NCBI RefSeq assembly: GCF_003696345.1
Contig: NZ_RFLX01000011.1
Coordinates: forward strand, 1 to 64,000
DNA length: 64,000 nucleotides
Source of the DNA: Teichococcus wenyumeiae
GTDB lineage: Bacteria; Pseudomonadota; Alphaproteobacteria; Acetobacterales; Acetobacteraceae
Direction of reading: 5' to 3'
The notes under the pieces: generated by a model
The model's database searches: none
Told to the model about the DNA's origin: nothing
The model's input: the letters and a program-made list of their open reading frames with translations, nothing else
Shown here: positions 45,041 to 55,638 of the stretch, piece after piece
Layout of the letters: each line of letters opens with the position of its first letter
Numbering within the stretch: the first letter of the stretch is position 1
Translations under genes and position numbers: made by a program

Positions 45041-47008
45041 CTATCGGACCCGGACCGAAACCGAGGCTGCCTCCCCATCCGCGTCCAGTACCGTGACACG
45101 GTAGAAGCCGGGCTCGCGCGGCCCCCAGAGCGCGTCGCGCCGAGCCGGGATGCCTGGCAAGGGCGCGCCATCCACCAGGAAGCTGAGCGGGCGGCGACCG
45201 CCGGCGGCGCGCAGCAGCACCTCGCCGCCCGCGATTTCGGTATCCGGCACGGGGAACAGCAGCCGCAGCCGGTCCTGCGGCGCACGGGCCACCTGGGCCG
45301 GGGTGCGGTCCCTTTCCCGCGACGGACGGGGCGCGGCGGGCAGCAGCGTGAAGGCGCGCGCCAGCAGCGGCAGAGCCAGCCCTGTGCCGGTGGCGCCGCC
45401 GGTATGCACCACCATCGGCGTGCCGTCCGGCCGCCCGACCCAGATGCCCACCAGATGTGCCGCATCGAAGCCAAGCGCCCAACTGTCCCGCCCGCCCCAG
45501 GAGGTGCCGGTCTTCCACGCCACCCCCGCCGGGCCGCCATCGGGAAACGGACGCGTCAGGATCGCCGCCACCTCGGCCGCCGCACGTGCATCCAGGGCGG
45601 GTGCCGGCGGCGGGGCTGGTGCGTTGGCCTGCCAGTGCAATGCCCCTGCCCGGCCTGCGTCGCCCAGCGGCGCCATCAGCGTCAGCAGCTCGCGCAGTGT
45701 CAGCCCGACGCCACCCAGGGCCAGCGGCAAGGTCGGTTCCGCGCCAGCCGGCAGGCGCGGAACGGCGCCCAGGCGCTTCAGCGCGGAGGCGAAGCGCAGC
45801 GGCCCCAACCGGTCCAGCATCGCCACGGCCGGCAGGTTCAGCGAGCGGCGCAGCGCCTGCGCGACCGTCACGCGGCCGGCGAAGCCGTGATCGAAATTCT
45901 CCGGCGCATAGGCGCCAAAGCGGGCGGGCGCATCTTCCAGCAGCGTATCGGGGCGGGCCAGCCCGGCCTCGAAGCTCAGTGCATACAGCAGCGGCTTCAG
46001 CGTGGAGCCCGGGGAGCGCACGGCGCGCGTCAGGTCCATGGCGCCGGCACGGGTTTCGTCTCCCCAGGCGCCGCCGACCAGCGCGCGGATCTCCCGCCTG
46101 CGCAGGTCCGCCACCACGGCGGCGGTGGAAACGCGGGGTGGCAGCCCTGCCCGCGCCTCGGACAGCAGTGCTTCCAGCGCTCGTTGCAGCGGCGCGTCGA
46201 GCGTGGTGCGGCCTTCCCCGGCGCGGTCGGCCTCACGCGAGAGATGCGGCGCCAGTGCCGGCATCGGCTGGCGGGCCCGGGGCACGTCGCCGGCCAGCAG
46301 GGTCCGGTCGGCGGCGGTGATGTCCGGCGCCCTCGCCGCGCGCACCAGCAGCAGGGCATCGCGGGCCGCGCGGGCGGCGGCGGGGTGCCGGTCCGGCCGC
46401 AGCGCCTCCGGGCGCCGGGGAATGGCGACCAGCAGGGCGGATTCCGCCGGGTCCAGGTTGCGCGCGTCACGCCCGAACCAGGCCAGGGCACCGGCACGGA
46501 TGCCTTCCAGATTGCCGCCCATCGGCGCCAGGGTCAGCCAGGCATCCAGCACGCCCTGCCGGCCCAGCCGTGCCTGCAGTTGCAGGGCGCGGAAGGCCTC
46601 GATGGCCTTGGAGCGCAGGTTGCGCGGGCGTGGCTCCAGCAACCGCGCCACCTGCATCGCCAGGGTCGAGCCCCCTGAAATCACATGCCCGGCCCGGAGC
46701 CACTGAAAGGCCGCCCGCCCCACTGCCAGGGGATCGACACCCGGGTGCCAGGCGAAGCGGGCATCCTCCGCCGCCACCAGCAGCGCCACCAGATGCGGCG
46801 GCACATCAGCGCTGGTGGTGGGCAGCCGCCAGATGCCGCCCGGCGCCGGCAGGGCCGAGAGCGGGCGCCCGGCGCGGTCGGTCACCAACCGGGCGGTGTG
46901 CTCCAGCCGGGAAAGATCGGGCGGGAAGGCCCGGTCCAGCGCCAGCCCCGCCCCCACCAGCCCGGCCAGCAGCCCCAACCCGGCCACGGGGAGCCGCCAG
47001 TTCCTCAC
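45041..47008 (-). CDS. pbpC: Penicillin-binding protein 1C (peptidoglycan glycosyltransferase/transpeptidase)
   Basis: A 655-residue class A penicillin-binding protein. A signal anchor lies at residues 6-22. The glycosyltransferase domain has the catalytic Glu in LLVAAEDARFAWHPGV, ISGGSTLAMQVARLL and later motifs. The transpeptidase domain has STLK (Ser335), SLN in RRSLNLPAV, and KTGTSWGGRD. A C-terminal BiPBP_C-like domain (about the last 90 residues) identifies PBP1C. The GTG start at 47008 overlaps the A2M stop (GTGA) and leaves the membrane anchor at the N-terminus; the frame continues upstream to 47281 within the A2M gene but that part is not PBP-like. E. coli pbpC lies beside the A2M gene yfhM in the same way. 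Confidence 0.92.
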   Translation of the reverse strand: MRNWRLPVAGLGLLAGLVGAGLALDRAFPPDLSRLEHTARLVTDRAGRPLSALPAPGGIWRLPTTSADVPPHLVALLVAAEDARFAWHPGVDPLAVGRAAFQWLRAGHVISGGSTLAMQVARLLEPRPRNLRSKAIEAFRALQLQARLGRQGVLDAWLTLAPMGGNLEGIRAGALAWFGRDARNLDPAESALLVAIPRRPEALRPDRHPAAARAARDALLLVRAARAPDITAADRTLLAGDVPRARQPMPALAPHLSREADRAGEGRTTLDAPLQRALEALLSEARAGLPPRVSTAAVVADLRRREIRALVGGAWGDETRAGAMDLTRAVRSPGSTLKPLLYALSFEAGLARPDTLLEDAPARFGAYAPENFDHGFAGRVTVAQALRRSLNLPAVAMLDRLGPLRFASALKRLGAVPRLPAGAEPTLPLALGGVGLTLRELLTLMAPLGDAGRAGALHWQANAPAPPPAPALDARAAAEVAAILTRPFPDGGPAGVAWKTGTSWGGRDSWALGFDAAHLVGIWVGRPDGTPMVVHTGGATGTGLALPLLARAFTLLPAAPRPSRERDRTPAQVARAPQDRLRLLFPVPDTEIAGGEVLLRAAGGRRPLSFLVDGAPLPGIPARRDALWGPREPGFYRVTVLDADGEAASVSVRVR

Positions 47009-50000
47009 GACGGCGGCAGCACCGCGATCCGGCCGCTGTTCTGCCGCGCGAAGATGGCCGGGCGGTACATGTCCTGCGCCTGCGCCCCCGGCAGCTCGAA
47101 GCTGCCCGGCGTCACCGCGCGCAGCACCACGGCGAAGCGCGCCGCCTGCTGCTGCGCCGAAAGATCGGCAGCCACGGCGAAGCGGTCGTCCAGCGCGGCC
47201 ACCGTGGCAGGCTCCGTCAATTCGCCCAGGAAGGGCATGCCCGGGACAGCGCCGGCCGGCAGGCGGGTGGACACCTCCCACCCCGCCGGCAGACCCTGCT
47301 GCACCAGGGCGCGATGCTCCTCCCCATCCTCCGCCCGCGCTTCCAGCAACAGGATGAAGGAGGTGTTCTGCCGCAGCATGTCGAGGTTCAGGTCGTTGCC
47401 ATCCATGGCCAGGAAGCGCCGCACCACCCGCATGCCGGCACGGGCCGCGGGCAGCGGCTGGGCCGGCAGGCCGGTGACGGTGGCCGACTGGATCACCGCC
47501 CGGTCCCCGGTGTTGCGCGCCGTGGCGCCACCGGCTGGCAGCAGGGCCGCCACGGCCGGTGCCGGCGGCAGGGCCCTGCCATCGAGGCGGACCGAGGCCG
47601 GGCGCCCGTCACGGCCCAGCGCGGCGGCCAGGGTCACCGCCCAGGCCTGTTCCTGGGTCGAGGTGGTGTCGGGCGAGACCTCCCGCCCGCCAGGAAGGCG
47701 GGCCAGCCGGGCCGTCAGCGCCTGGGGCAGCAATCCGCTTTCCCGCAGCAGCAGCGTCACGGCCAGCGCGTCGCGTGTCTGGCTGCCGTAGTCATGGAAC
47801 CAGTCCCGGCGCGGGCCATTGGCCAGGGCGGCGGTGAAGGCGGCTTCGGCGCGTGGTGCATCGCCGATGCGGGCCAGGGCGGCGCCGAGCTGCGCCTTGC
47901 TGAGCGGCGTCGGCAACTGGTCGAGCTGCTCGGCCAGCCGGCGCGTCGCTCCCGGCAGGGGGCGCCCGGCCAGGGCCAGCGCATGCAGCCGGTAGGCCTG
48001 GTCCGCCCGCTCCTCCGGCGAGGAGGGGGAAACATCCTCCGCATCGCGGGCCAGATTTTGCAGCGCCGCGTCCAGCGCGGCTTCCGGGATGGTGGCGCCC
48101 GCCTGTCCCGCGCGGGCCAGGGCCTCCACCGCATAGGCGGAAACCCAGGGGCCGGCCTCACCCCGGCTGCTCCAGAGCGAGAAGGCGCCGTCCCAGCGCT
48201 GCTTGTCCAGCAGCGAGCCGATGGCGGCCGCCAGTTGCGCGTCCCGCCCCTCCAGCCCCGAGGCGACGGACAGCGCCAGCACCTTGGTGGCCGATTGCTC
48301 GGCGCAATAGAGCGGAAAGGCCAGGGCGGCGCGCATCAGCGCATCGGGGTCATAGCGCACCGGCTGGCCCCAGCTGGCGCGGACCGTGGCGGTGCCGGGG
48401 ACGAAACGGGCCAGGTCTGGCGCGATCCGTGCCTCTGCCCCCGGCGCCAGTTCGGAGATGGCCACCTCCGTCAGCAGCGGCCGGGAGGAGCGGATGGTGA
48501 TGCGGCTCTCCCGCTCCGTGCGGTAGCCGCCGGGGCCGGTGACGGCGAGGCGCAGCACGCCCTCCCCGGCCCCGGTGGCGCGCAGGCCGGTGGTGGGCTG
48601 GGCACGGGCACCGGTGGCCAGGATCGCGGCCAGCCGCGCCGGGCCTTCCAGCGCCAGCGGTCCTTCCAGGCGGATCTCGGCCGCCACCTCGCCCTGCGGC
48701 AGTTCCAGGTTGTGCAGCAGCAGGGGCAGCAGCGCGGTGTCGCCAGGGGCCAGGAAGCGCGGCAGTAGCGCTTCCGCCACCACCGGCTCCCGCACCGTCA
48801 CGGCGCGGGAGGCGCTGCCGACCCGGTCGCCGGACCAGGCCACGGCCATCAGCCGCAGTTCCCCGGCGAAGTCCGGCAGGTCCAGCGGCACGCGCGCCAC
48901 GCCGTCCGGCCCGGCCTCCACGATGCCGGAGAAGAGCGAGACGACGCGCTGCGGCGGCTGCACCGCGCTTTCGGCATCGGCATCGCCGCCCTGTCGCAGC
49001 GCGGCCAACTCGCCTTCCGGCGGCGGGATCAGGCGGCCGTAATCGTCGCGGATATCGGCGCCGAGCCGGCGGCGGCCCAGGAAATGGCGCACCGGGTCCG
49101 GGCTGCTGAAGCGGGTGAGCTGCAGGATGCCCTCGTCCACCGCCGCCAGGGTCAGCCGCACCGGCCCGGCGGCATTGGCCACGCGTACCGGCAGTTCCAC
49201 GCGCTGGCGCGGGCGCAGCAGGTCCGGGGCCTCCAGCGTCACGGCCAGCCGGCGCGGCGCCGGGTCCAGCGCCACCCAGGCGAGGCCTAGGGCACGCCGG
49301 GGCTGCCCTTCCGCCGCCCGCCCGGGGCGGAAGACCGTCACGGTGACATAGGCGCCGGGGCCCCAGGCGGCCTCCACCGGCACCTCCACCTCGGTGCCGC
49401 CCGCCGGCACCTCGACCTCGCGCAGCGAGACGAGGCGGTTGGTCAGCACCGCCAGGCTGGCACGGCCGGCGAAGGGCGGGTTGATGCGGATGCGGGCGGT
49501 GGCGCCGGGGGCATAGGCCTGCCGGTCCGCCGAGACATCGACCTTGTCCGGCACTTCCGCGCTATCCGAGCCCACCCAGCCGGAACGGAAGCGGGTGGCG
49601 GCGATGGCCAGGGAGCCGGGCTGCGTCACCTCCAGCCGGTAGCGACCGAAGGGCAGCGCGCGGGCGAAGCGGGCGGGCTGGCCGGGGGCCGTGGTCAGGG
49701 TGGCGGTATCCACCGGCTCCTCCCGCCACACGGTCTGGTAGCGGGCGACACCGCCGCGGCTGACCATGCGCCAGTCCGGCACCTCCCGCACCAGCCGGGC
49801 ATTCAGGCTGCCGGAGAGGGCCTCGCCCATCGGCGAAACCAGGGCGACGTCGAAGGCCGCCTCGGTATTCACGTCCACGCTGCCGCCGGAAAAGGCGGGG
49901 CGGACGGCCAGGTACGGGTTGGTGCCGCGTACCGGCAGTTCCAGCGTGCCGCGGCTGGCGCGGCCATTCGGGTCGGCCAGGGACAGTGTGTAGCTGGCGC

Positions 50001-52185
50001 GCAGCGGCCGGCTGACATCGGGCACCTCGGCCAGCGAGGCGGTGAAGGTGCCCTGGCCCTGCGCATCGGTGGCGACATGGCCGCCGGGGATGGCGCCGCC
50101 GTTCAGCGGCTCCTCCGCCAGGCCGAAGCGCCAGCCGTCCCAGGGGCTGCGGCGCCGGGTGCCATCGGCGGCATCGGTGGCGAAGGGGTCAGGGTCGAGC
50201 GAAAGCTGCCCTTCCACCTCGCCCTCCAGATTGGCGGCGGGGGCGCCGTAGAGGAAGCGGGCGCTCACCGGAACCGGCAGCGGCTGGCCGGGCACCAGCG
50301 GCCCAGGGGCCGGGCCCAGCGTCACCGCCAGACGCTCCGGCACGAAGGCCTCCACCTGGAAGGTGGCGGTGGCGATGGGCGGCTGGTCGGGCTCCACCCG
50401 TGCTTCCAGCCGCCACTGGCCGGCGGCGGCGCCGTTGGAAAGCGGCACCGGCCAGGCGATGGCGCCATCCGGCCCGCGCGGTGGCACGGCTTCGGCGGCC
50501 ACCTGGCCATTGGGGCGCACCAGACGCAGGCGCAGCGGCACGTCGCGCGGCTGGCCGGCGGCGTCGCGCAGCAGCGCCGTCAGGTTCACCGTCTCGCCGG
50601 GGCGGTAGATGCCGCGGTCCAGCCAGAGGAAGGCATCCAGCGGTCCCGGATGCGGCAGCCCCTCGGCGCCACGGTCGGAAAGGTCGAACGACGCGGCTTC
50701 CAGGTTCAGGGCCACCAGGTCGTCGCCGGCCGAGGCGTGCAGCGCCACGGGCGCCAGCGGCCCCTGCCCGCGCAGCAGCGCGGCGCCGAAGCGCACCAAC
50801 CCGTCGGCGCCGGTCATGGCCTCCGCCAGCACGTCGTTGTTGCGGACGATCAGCGCCACCTTCACCCCGGCGCGCGGCGCGGCATCCCCCAGGCTGCGCA
50901 ATTGCGCCGCCACGCCATCCGTGCCGCGCCAAGCGGTCAGGCCCAGGTCGGTGGAAAGGATCTGCAGGCCTACGGCGGTGTTGGAGACATGGTCGGCGCT
51001 GGTCGCCCCTTCATCGGCCTCGGCCAGCAGCACGTACAGCCCAGGGCCGGCGGAACCGATTTCCGCCGGCAGCGGCAGAACGACGCGCGCCAGCTGGTTC
51101 GCCTGGAAGCCCGGCACATCGGCGCTGCCCTGCCAGACGGTGCGGCCCCAGCTTTCCGTCACCTCACCGGTGGAATAGGCGGCGATGGCCTCGCCCAGCG
51201 GGTTCTGCCGGCCGAAGGGCAGCAGGTTGCGTTCCGTCACCCGCACCAGCCGTAGCTTCAGGCGGGGGATATTGACGGTGGCGATGCCGACCCTGGCCGC
51301 CTGCCCGCGCGGCAGCAGGAAGCGGGTGGCATCGAAGGCGATGCGGGCCTCACGGTCCGGCATGGTGATGGCCACCGGCGTCTCGGCCCGCAGCCGCGCG
51401 CCGTCCTCCCCCGGCAGGCCGGCGCGCAGCACCAGCCGCGTGGTGCGGCCCCAGGGCAGGCCGGCGACGCAAAGCTGGCCGTCCTCGCGGCTCACGGCCA
51501 TGTCCGGGATGGGCGGCTCGGCCCGCACCCAATCCCCGGGCTGGAGATCGGACGCGCGGCTCAGCGTTCCGGTGAAGGCGATGCAGGCGCGCGGCGGGTC
51601 GGCTTCCGGCGCGGTGCGGGTACGGCTCACCAGCAGGCCGGCGGCGCGGCGGGCGGTTGCCAGGGCTTCCCGTGCCGCCGGGTCATTGGGCGCGCGTTCC
51701 GCCACGGCTTCCAGCGCCGCGATGGCGGGCGGCCAGCGGTCCATCATCTGCAGGGCCCGTGCCATCAGGCGCAGCGAGGGGATCTCGGCCTCCCCGGCCG
51801 GCACGGCGCCGAAGTTCTGCCAGGCGGCCTGCAGGGCGCGCTGCGGATTGGGCGGCGTGCGCGAGAGCTGCGCCTGCGCCAGGGCCAGCCAATGCTCAGG
51901 CGTGGCGCCCTGCATGCCGATGCGCTGCTCCAGCGCCTCGGCGGCGGCGGACCAGTCGCTGCGCTGGATGGCCTCCACCGCCCGCGCCTCGGCCTGCTGG
52001 CGCAGCTGCGCGGTGGCGCCCGCCGGGAAGCGCCGCGCCAATTCGCCGGCATAGCCGGAGGCATCGCTTTCCAGCCCCGGGATCTCGACCGCAGACTGCG
52101 CCAGGGCGGGCGGCGCGCCCAGCGCGGTGGCGATCAGGAGCGCGGCGAAGCGCCGGAGGGTCGCGCGCGGCAGGGTCGGGTACAT
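47005..52185 (-). CDS. Bacterial alpha-2-macroglobulin with thioester motif
   Basis: A 1726-residue periplasmic protease trap. A Sec signal peptide ends near residue 30 (APPALAQ). Because the residue after the signal is not Cys, it is not a lipoprotein, unlike E. coli YfhM. A series of macroglobulin beta-domains fills the first 1100 residues, followed by the A2M domain and the thioester motif CAEQ with Cys1294 in LYCAEQSATK, then a helical TED-like region. The intact thioester suggests covalent capture of attacking proteases. PBP1C, which repairs the cell wall, is encoded next with overlapping codons. The start at 52185 is chosen for the signal peptide. Confidence 0.92.
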   Translation of the reverse strand: MYPTLPRATLRRFAALLIATALGAPPALAQSAVEIPGLESDASGYAGELARRFPAGATAQLRQQAEARAVEAIQRSDWSAAAEALEQRIGMQGATPEHWLALAQAQLSRTPPNPQRALQAAWQNFGAVPAGEAEIPSLRLMARALQMMDRWPPAIAALEAVAERAPNDPAAREALATARRAAGLLVSRTRTAPEADPPRACIAFTGTLSRASDLQPGDWVRAEPPIPDMAVSREDGQLCVAGLPWGRTTRLVLRAGLPGEDGARLRAETPVAITMPDREARIAFDATRFLLPRGQAARVGIATVNIPRLKLRLVRVTERNLLPFGRQNPLGEAIAAYSTGEVTESWGRTVWQGSADVPGFQANQLARVVLPLPAEIGSAGPGLYVLLAEADEGATSADHVSNTAVGLQILSTDLGLTAWRGTDGVAAQLRSLGDAAPRAGVKVALIVRNNDVLAEAMTGADGLVRFGAALLRGQGPLAPVALHASAGDDLVALNLEAASFDLSDRGAEGLPHPGPLDAFLWLDRGIYRPGETVNLTALLRDAAGQPRDVPLRLRLVRPNGQVAAEAVPPRGPDGAIAWPVPLSNGAAAGQWRLEARVEPDQPPIATATFQVEAFVPERLAVTLGPAPGPLVPGQPLPVPVSARFLYGAPAANLEGEVEGQLSLDPDPFATDAADGTRRRSPWDGWRFGLAEEPLNGGAIPGGHVATDAQGQGTFTASLAEVPDVSRPLRASYTLSLADPNGRASRGTLELPVRGTNPYLAVRPAFSGGSVDVNTEAAFDVALVSPMGEALSGSLNARLVREVPDWRMVSRGGVARYQTVWREEPVDTATLTTAPGQPARFARALPFGRYRLEVTQPGSLAIAATRFRSGWVGSDSAEVPDKVDVSADRQAYAPGATARIRINPPFAGRASLAVLTNRLVSLREVEVPAGGTEVEVPVEAAWGPGAYVTVTVFRPGRAAEGQPRRALGLAWVALDPAPRRLAVTLEAPDLLRPRQRVELPVRVANAAGPVRLTLAAVDEGILQLTRFSSPDPVRHFLGRRRLGADIRDDYGRLIPPPEGELAALRQGGDADAESAVQPPQRVVSLFSGIVEAGPDGVARVPLDLPDFAGELRLMAVAWSGDRVGSASRAVTVREPVVAEALLPRFLAPGDTALLPLLLHNLELPQGEVAAEIRLEGPLALEGPARLAAILATGARAQPTTGLRATGAGEGVLRLAVTGPGGYRTERESRITIRSSRPLLTEVAISELAPGAEARIAPDLARFVPGTATVRASWGQPVRYDPDALMRAALAFPLYCAEQSATKVLALSVASGLEGRDAQLAAAIGSLLDKQRWDGAFSLWSSRGEAGPWVSAYAVEALARAGQAGATIPEAALDAALQNLARDAEDVSPSSPEERADQAYRLHALALAGRPLPGATRRLAEQLDQLPTPLSKAQLGAALARIGDAPRAEAAFTAALANGPRRDWFHDYGSQTRDALAVTLLLRESGLLPQALTARLARLPGGREVSPDTTSTQEQAWAVTLAAALGRDGRPASVRLDGRALPPAPAVAALLPAGGATARNTGDRAVIQSATVTGLPAQPLPAARAGMRVVRRFLAMDGNDLNLDMLRQNTSFILLLEARAEDGEEHRALVQQGLPAGWEVSTRLPAGAVPGMPFLGELTEPATVAALDDRFAVAADLSAQQQAARFAVVLRAVTPGSFELPGAQAQDMYRPAIFARQNSGRIAVLPPS

Positions 52186-52311
52186 GGGCGCCGGAGGCTC
52201 CTGTTCTTGGCCCGGCACGCGGGCCAGCCGCCGTTGTCCGGAACGGCGGACGACGGGAGGTCAGCTTAAAACCGTGATCGTCCTACGCGATAGAGGCGGA
52301 TGCGCCCTGCC

Positions 52312-53901
52312 CTAGCTGGCGCGGCGGAGATTGGTGAAGAGCGGCGCGCCCTTCAGCATGCCCGTCAGGTCGGCGCGATAGGCGGTTGGCTGGTAGAAGA
52401 CGCCGGTGGGGTAGAAGGGCACTTCCTCGAAGGCCAGAAGCTGCATGTCGCGGCATATGCGCTGCTGGCTCGCGGCATCGGCGGCGGCGAACCAGGCATC
52501 GCGCAGCGCTTCCATGCGCGGGCTGTCATACCAGCCGAAGGTCGCCCTGCGGCCATTGCCGCGCAGGTAGTTATGCGCCGCCGGGTTCATCACGCCGACA
52601 CCGAGGCTGAAGTTGCAGAACATGCTCCAGCCGCCCTTCTCCAGCGGCTCCTGCGAGGCGAGGCGCTGCAGCACGGTGCCCCAGTCCAGCGACTGGTAGT
52701 CCAGGTTGATGCCGACCTTGCGCAGCATGTCGCCGGCCACTTCGCTCATGGCATTCAGCACCGGGAAGTCGGACGGCACCAGCAGCACCACGCGTTCATT
52801 GGCATAGCCAGCCGCGGCCAGATCGGCGCGGACCTTCGCGGGGTCGTAGGCGGTGGGCAGCGCCTCCAGCCCGGCCCCGCTGGCCATGGGCGCGCCGGGC
52901 AGGAAGAAGCCGGTGCGGTCCTTCCAGAGGCCCCGGTCATCCCCGGCCACGACCTGCATATAGTCCTGCTGCCGCATGGCGCGCATCAGCGCGCGGCGGA
53001 TGGCGGGATTGTCGAAGGGCGGCTGGAGATGGTTGGGGCGGATCATGGTATAGGCGCCAGCCGTGTCCAGCACCTCGGTTCGCAACTCCCGGTGGCGGCG
53101 GAGCAGCGGCACCAGGTCCATCACCGGCTGTTCCCACCAGTCCATCTGGCCGGATTGCAGCGCGGCAGCGGCGGTGGCGGCATCCGGCATGGTATGCCAT
53201 TCCACCCGCTCGAAATGCGCAACGCGCGGGCCGGCCAACATGCTCGCCGTGCCGTCCGGCCGCGGCACATAGCCGTCGAAGCGTTGGTAGACAGCCAGGG
53301 CGCCCGGCACACGCTCCCCCGCCATGAAGCGATAGGGGCCGCTGCCCACCATCTCGGTCACCGGCTGCGTGCCGGGGGTGGCGGCCAGGCGCTCCGGCAT
53401 GATGGGGCAGATATTGGAGCCCGCCTTGCCCAGCGCATCCGGCAGCAGCGGAAACGGCCGCTTCAGGCGGAAGCGGATGATACGGTCATCGGGCGCCCAG
53501 AGTTCGTCGGTGGCGGCCAGCAGCGCCATGCCGAAGGCATCGCGCGAGCCCCAGCGGCGAATGCTGGCGACGCAATCCCGCGCCAGCACCGGTGTGCCGT
53601 CGTGAAAGCGCAGCCCTTCCCGCAGCCGGATGGTCCAGAGGCGTCCGTCCTGCTCCACCACATGGCCTTCCGCCATCTGCGGATGCGGCGCCGCATGCTC
53701 GTCCACGCCATAGAGCGTGTCGAAGACCATCATCCCGTGGTTGCGGGTGACAAGGCCGGTGGTCTGCACCGGGTCCAGCAGCGCCAGGTCCGCCTGCGGC
53801 ATGAAGCGCAGCACGGAAGCCTTCTGGGCCGATGCCAGACGCGGCGCGGAGAGAGCCGCCGTGGCCAGCGCGGCCCCGGCGATGAAGCTGCGACGCTGCA
53901 T
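52312..53901 (-). CDS. ABC transporter solute-binding protein, family 5 (peptide/opine/nickel type)
   Basis: A 529-residue periplasmic binding protein of family 5 (DppA/OppA-like). The N-terminus [19 protein letters not shown] has a twin-arginine pair followed by a hydrophobic stretch and an Ala-X-Ala cleavage site near residue 25. Family stretches include [33 protein letters not shown] and the later [11 protein letters not shown]. No permease or ATPase genes lie next to it, so it must share components encoded elsewhere, or act as a sensor. It follows the dehydratase gene by 12 bp and is the last gene of the LacI-linked operon. Confidence 0.9.
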   Translation of the reverse strand: MQRRSFIAGAALATAALSAPRLASAQKASVLRFMPQADLALLDPVQTTGLVTRNHGMMVFDTLYGVDEHAAPHPQMAEGHVVEQDGRLWTIRLREGLRFHDGTPVLARDCVASIRRWGSRDAFGMALLAATDELWAPDDRIIRFRLKRPFPLLPDALGKAGSNICPIMPERLAATPGTQPVTEMVGSGPYRFMAGERVPGALAVYQRFDGYVPRPDGTASMLAGPRVAHFERVEWHTMPDAATAAAALQSGQMDWWEQPVMDLVPLLRRHRELRTEVLDTAGAYTMIRPNHLQPPFDNPAIRRALMRAMRQQDYMQVVAGDDRGLWKDRTGFFLPGAPMASGAGLEALPTAYDPAKVRADLAAAGYANERVVLLVPSDFPVLNAMSEVAGDMLRKVGINLDYQSLDWGTVLQRLASQEPLEKGGWSMFCNFSLGVGVMNPAAHNYLRGNGRRATFGWYDSPRMEALRDAWFAAADAASQQRICRDMQLLAFEEVPFYPTGVFYQPTAYRADLTGMLKGAPLFTNLRRAS

Positions 53902-53913
53902 GCACTCATCCTC

Positions 53914-55638
53914 CTAGTGGGAGTCGCGCAGCGGTGGGGCGCCGCTGCCGCCGACCAGGAAATCGAAATCCGCGCCTGTCTCCGCCCCCATCACGTGTTC
54001 CACGTACAGGCGTTCGTAGCCACGCTGGTAGGGCGAGACGAAAGGCCGCAGGGCCTGCCGCCGCCCTTCCAGCTCCGCTTCCTCCACCAGCAGCTCCAGG
54101 CTGCGGGCGGCGACATCCAGTGCGATGCGATCTCCGTCGCGCACCAGCGCCAGCGGGCCGCCGCCACTGGCCTCCGGCGCCACATGCAGCACCACGGTGC
54201 CATAGGCGGTGCCGCTCATGCGGGCATCGGAGATGCGCACCATGTCGGTGATGCCCTGACGAATCAGCCTGGCCGGCAGCCGCATATTGCCGACCTCCGC
54301 CATGCCGGGATAACCGCGCGGCCCGCAGTTGCGCAGCACCAGCACGCTGTCGGCCTCCACCGGCAACGCGGGGTCGTCGATGCGGGCCTGGAAGTCCTCG
54401 ATGCTGTCGAAGACCACCGCCGGGCCGGTGTGGCGCATCAGATGCGGCGAAGCGGCGGAAGGCTTCAGCACCGCGCCCAGCGGCGCCAGATTGCCGCGCA
54501 GCACGGTGATGCCGCCGAGCGGCTTGAAGGGAGCCTCCAGCGTGCGGATGACCTCGCCATCCGGCGGCTCGGCCGCATCGGCGATCTCGCCCAGCGTCTG
54601 GCCGCCGATGGTGGGAGCATCCCGGTGCAGCCGGCTGCCCAGCGCGCGCAGCACGGTGGGGATGCCGCCCGCGTAGCAGAAATCCTCCATGAGGTACTGG
54701 CCGGAGGGCATGAGATCCACCAGGCAGGGCATGTCCCGGCCCAGGCGGTCCCAATCCTCCAGCGTCAGTTCGACGCCGGCACGGCCAGCCAGCGCCAGCA
54801 GATGCACCACCGCATTGGTGGAGCCGCCCAGCGCGCCATTCAGCAGGATGGCATTCTCGAAATGCTGTTTGGTCAGCAGGCGGGAAAGGCGAAGGTCCTC
54901 CCGCGCCAGCGCCACGGCGCGCATGCCGGTCAGATGCGCCAGCACCTGCCGGCGCGCGTCCACGGCCGGCAGGGCGGCATTGCCCGGCAGCGCCAGGCCC
55001 GTGCCTTCCACCAGGCTGGCCATGGTGGAAGCGGTGCCCATGGTCATGCAATGGCCGGCGCTGCGGTTCAGCTCCGCCTCGGCGGCCTCGAACTGCGCGG
55101 GCGTCATGGTGCCGGCCTTCACGGCCTCCACGGCCTTGAAGACATGGGTGCCGGAGCCCATCCGCTCCCGCCCTCTCCAGGCATTCAGCATCGGCCCGCC
55201 GGAGAGCACGATGGCCGGCAGGTCCACGCTGGCCGCGCCCATCAGCAGCGCGGGCGTGGTCTTGTCGCAGCCGGCCATCAGCACCACGGCATCGAGTGGA
55301 TTGCCGCGCAAGGCGCATTCCACATCCATGCTGGCGAGGTTGCGGAACAGCATGGCGGTGGGCCGCATCATGCTCTCGCCCGGGGAGAAGACCGGGAATT
55401 CCAGCGGAAAGCCGCCGGCTTCGTAAACGCCGCGCTTCACGAATTCGGCCAGTTGGCGGAGGTGGCCATTGCAGGGCGTCAGCTCGGACCAGGTGTTGCA
55501 GATGCCGATGACGGGGCGGCCATCGAACATATGGGCCGGATGCCCCTGCCCCTTCATCCAGCCGCGATGCACGAAGCCGTGGCTGTCGTGCCGGCCGAAC
55601 CAGTCCCGGCTGCGCAGTCGGCGCGGTGGCTGGCTCAT
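53914..55638 (-). CDS. IlvD/Edd-family sugar-acid dehydratase
   Basis: A 574-residue iron-sulfur dehydratase. Cys56, Cys124 and Cys197 have the same spacing (68 and 73 residues) as Cys59, Cys127 and Cys200 that bind the [2Fe-2S] cluster of Rhizobium L-arabinonate dehydratase, and CDK at 124-126 places Lys126 at the position of its carbamylated Lys129. This favours an aldonate dehydratase (pentonate or hexonate to the 2-keto-3-deoxy acid) over dihydroxyacid dehydratase of branched-chain amino acid synthesis. The start at 55638 overlaps the amidohydrolase stop. Neighbours suggest a lactone, aldonate, aldolase route. Exact substrate unknown. Confidence 0.88.
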   Translation of the reverse strand: MSQPPRRLRSRDWFGRHDSHGFVHRGWMKGQGHPAHMFDGRPVIGICNTWSELTPCNGHLRQLAEFVKRGVYEAGGFPLEFPVFSPGESMMRPTAMLFRNLASMDVECALRGNPLDAVVLMAGCDKTTPALLMGAASVDLPAIVLSGGPMLNAWRGRERMGSGTHVFKAVEAVKAGTMTPAQFEAAEAELNRSAGHCMTMGTASTMASLVEGTGLALPGNAALPAVDARRQVLAHLTGMRAVALAREDLRLSRLLTKQHFENAILLNGALGGSTNAVVHLLALAGRAGVELTLEDWDRLGRDMPCLVDLMPSGQYLMEDFCYAGGIPTVLRALGSRLHRDAPTIGGQTLGEIADAAEPPDGEVIRTLEAPFKPLGGITVLRGNLAPLGAVLKPSAASPHLMRHTGPAVVFDSIEDFQARIDDPALPVEADSVLVLRNCGPRGYPGMAEVGNMRLPARLIRQGITDMVRISDARMSGTAYGTVVLHVAPEASGGGPLALVRDGDRIALDVAARSLELLVEEAELEGRRQALRPFVSPYQRGYERLYVEHVMGAETGADFDFLVGGSGAPPLRDSH

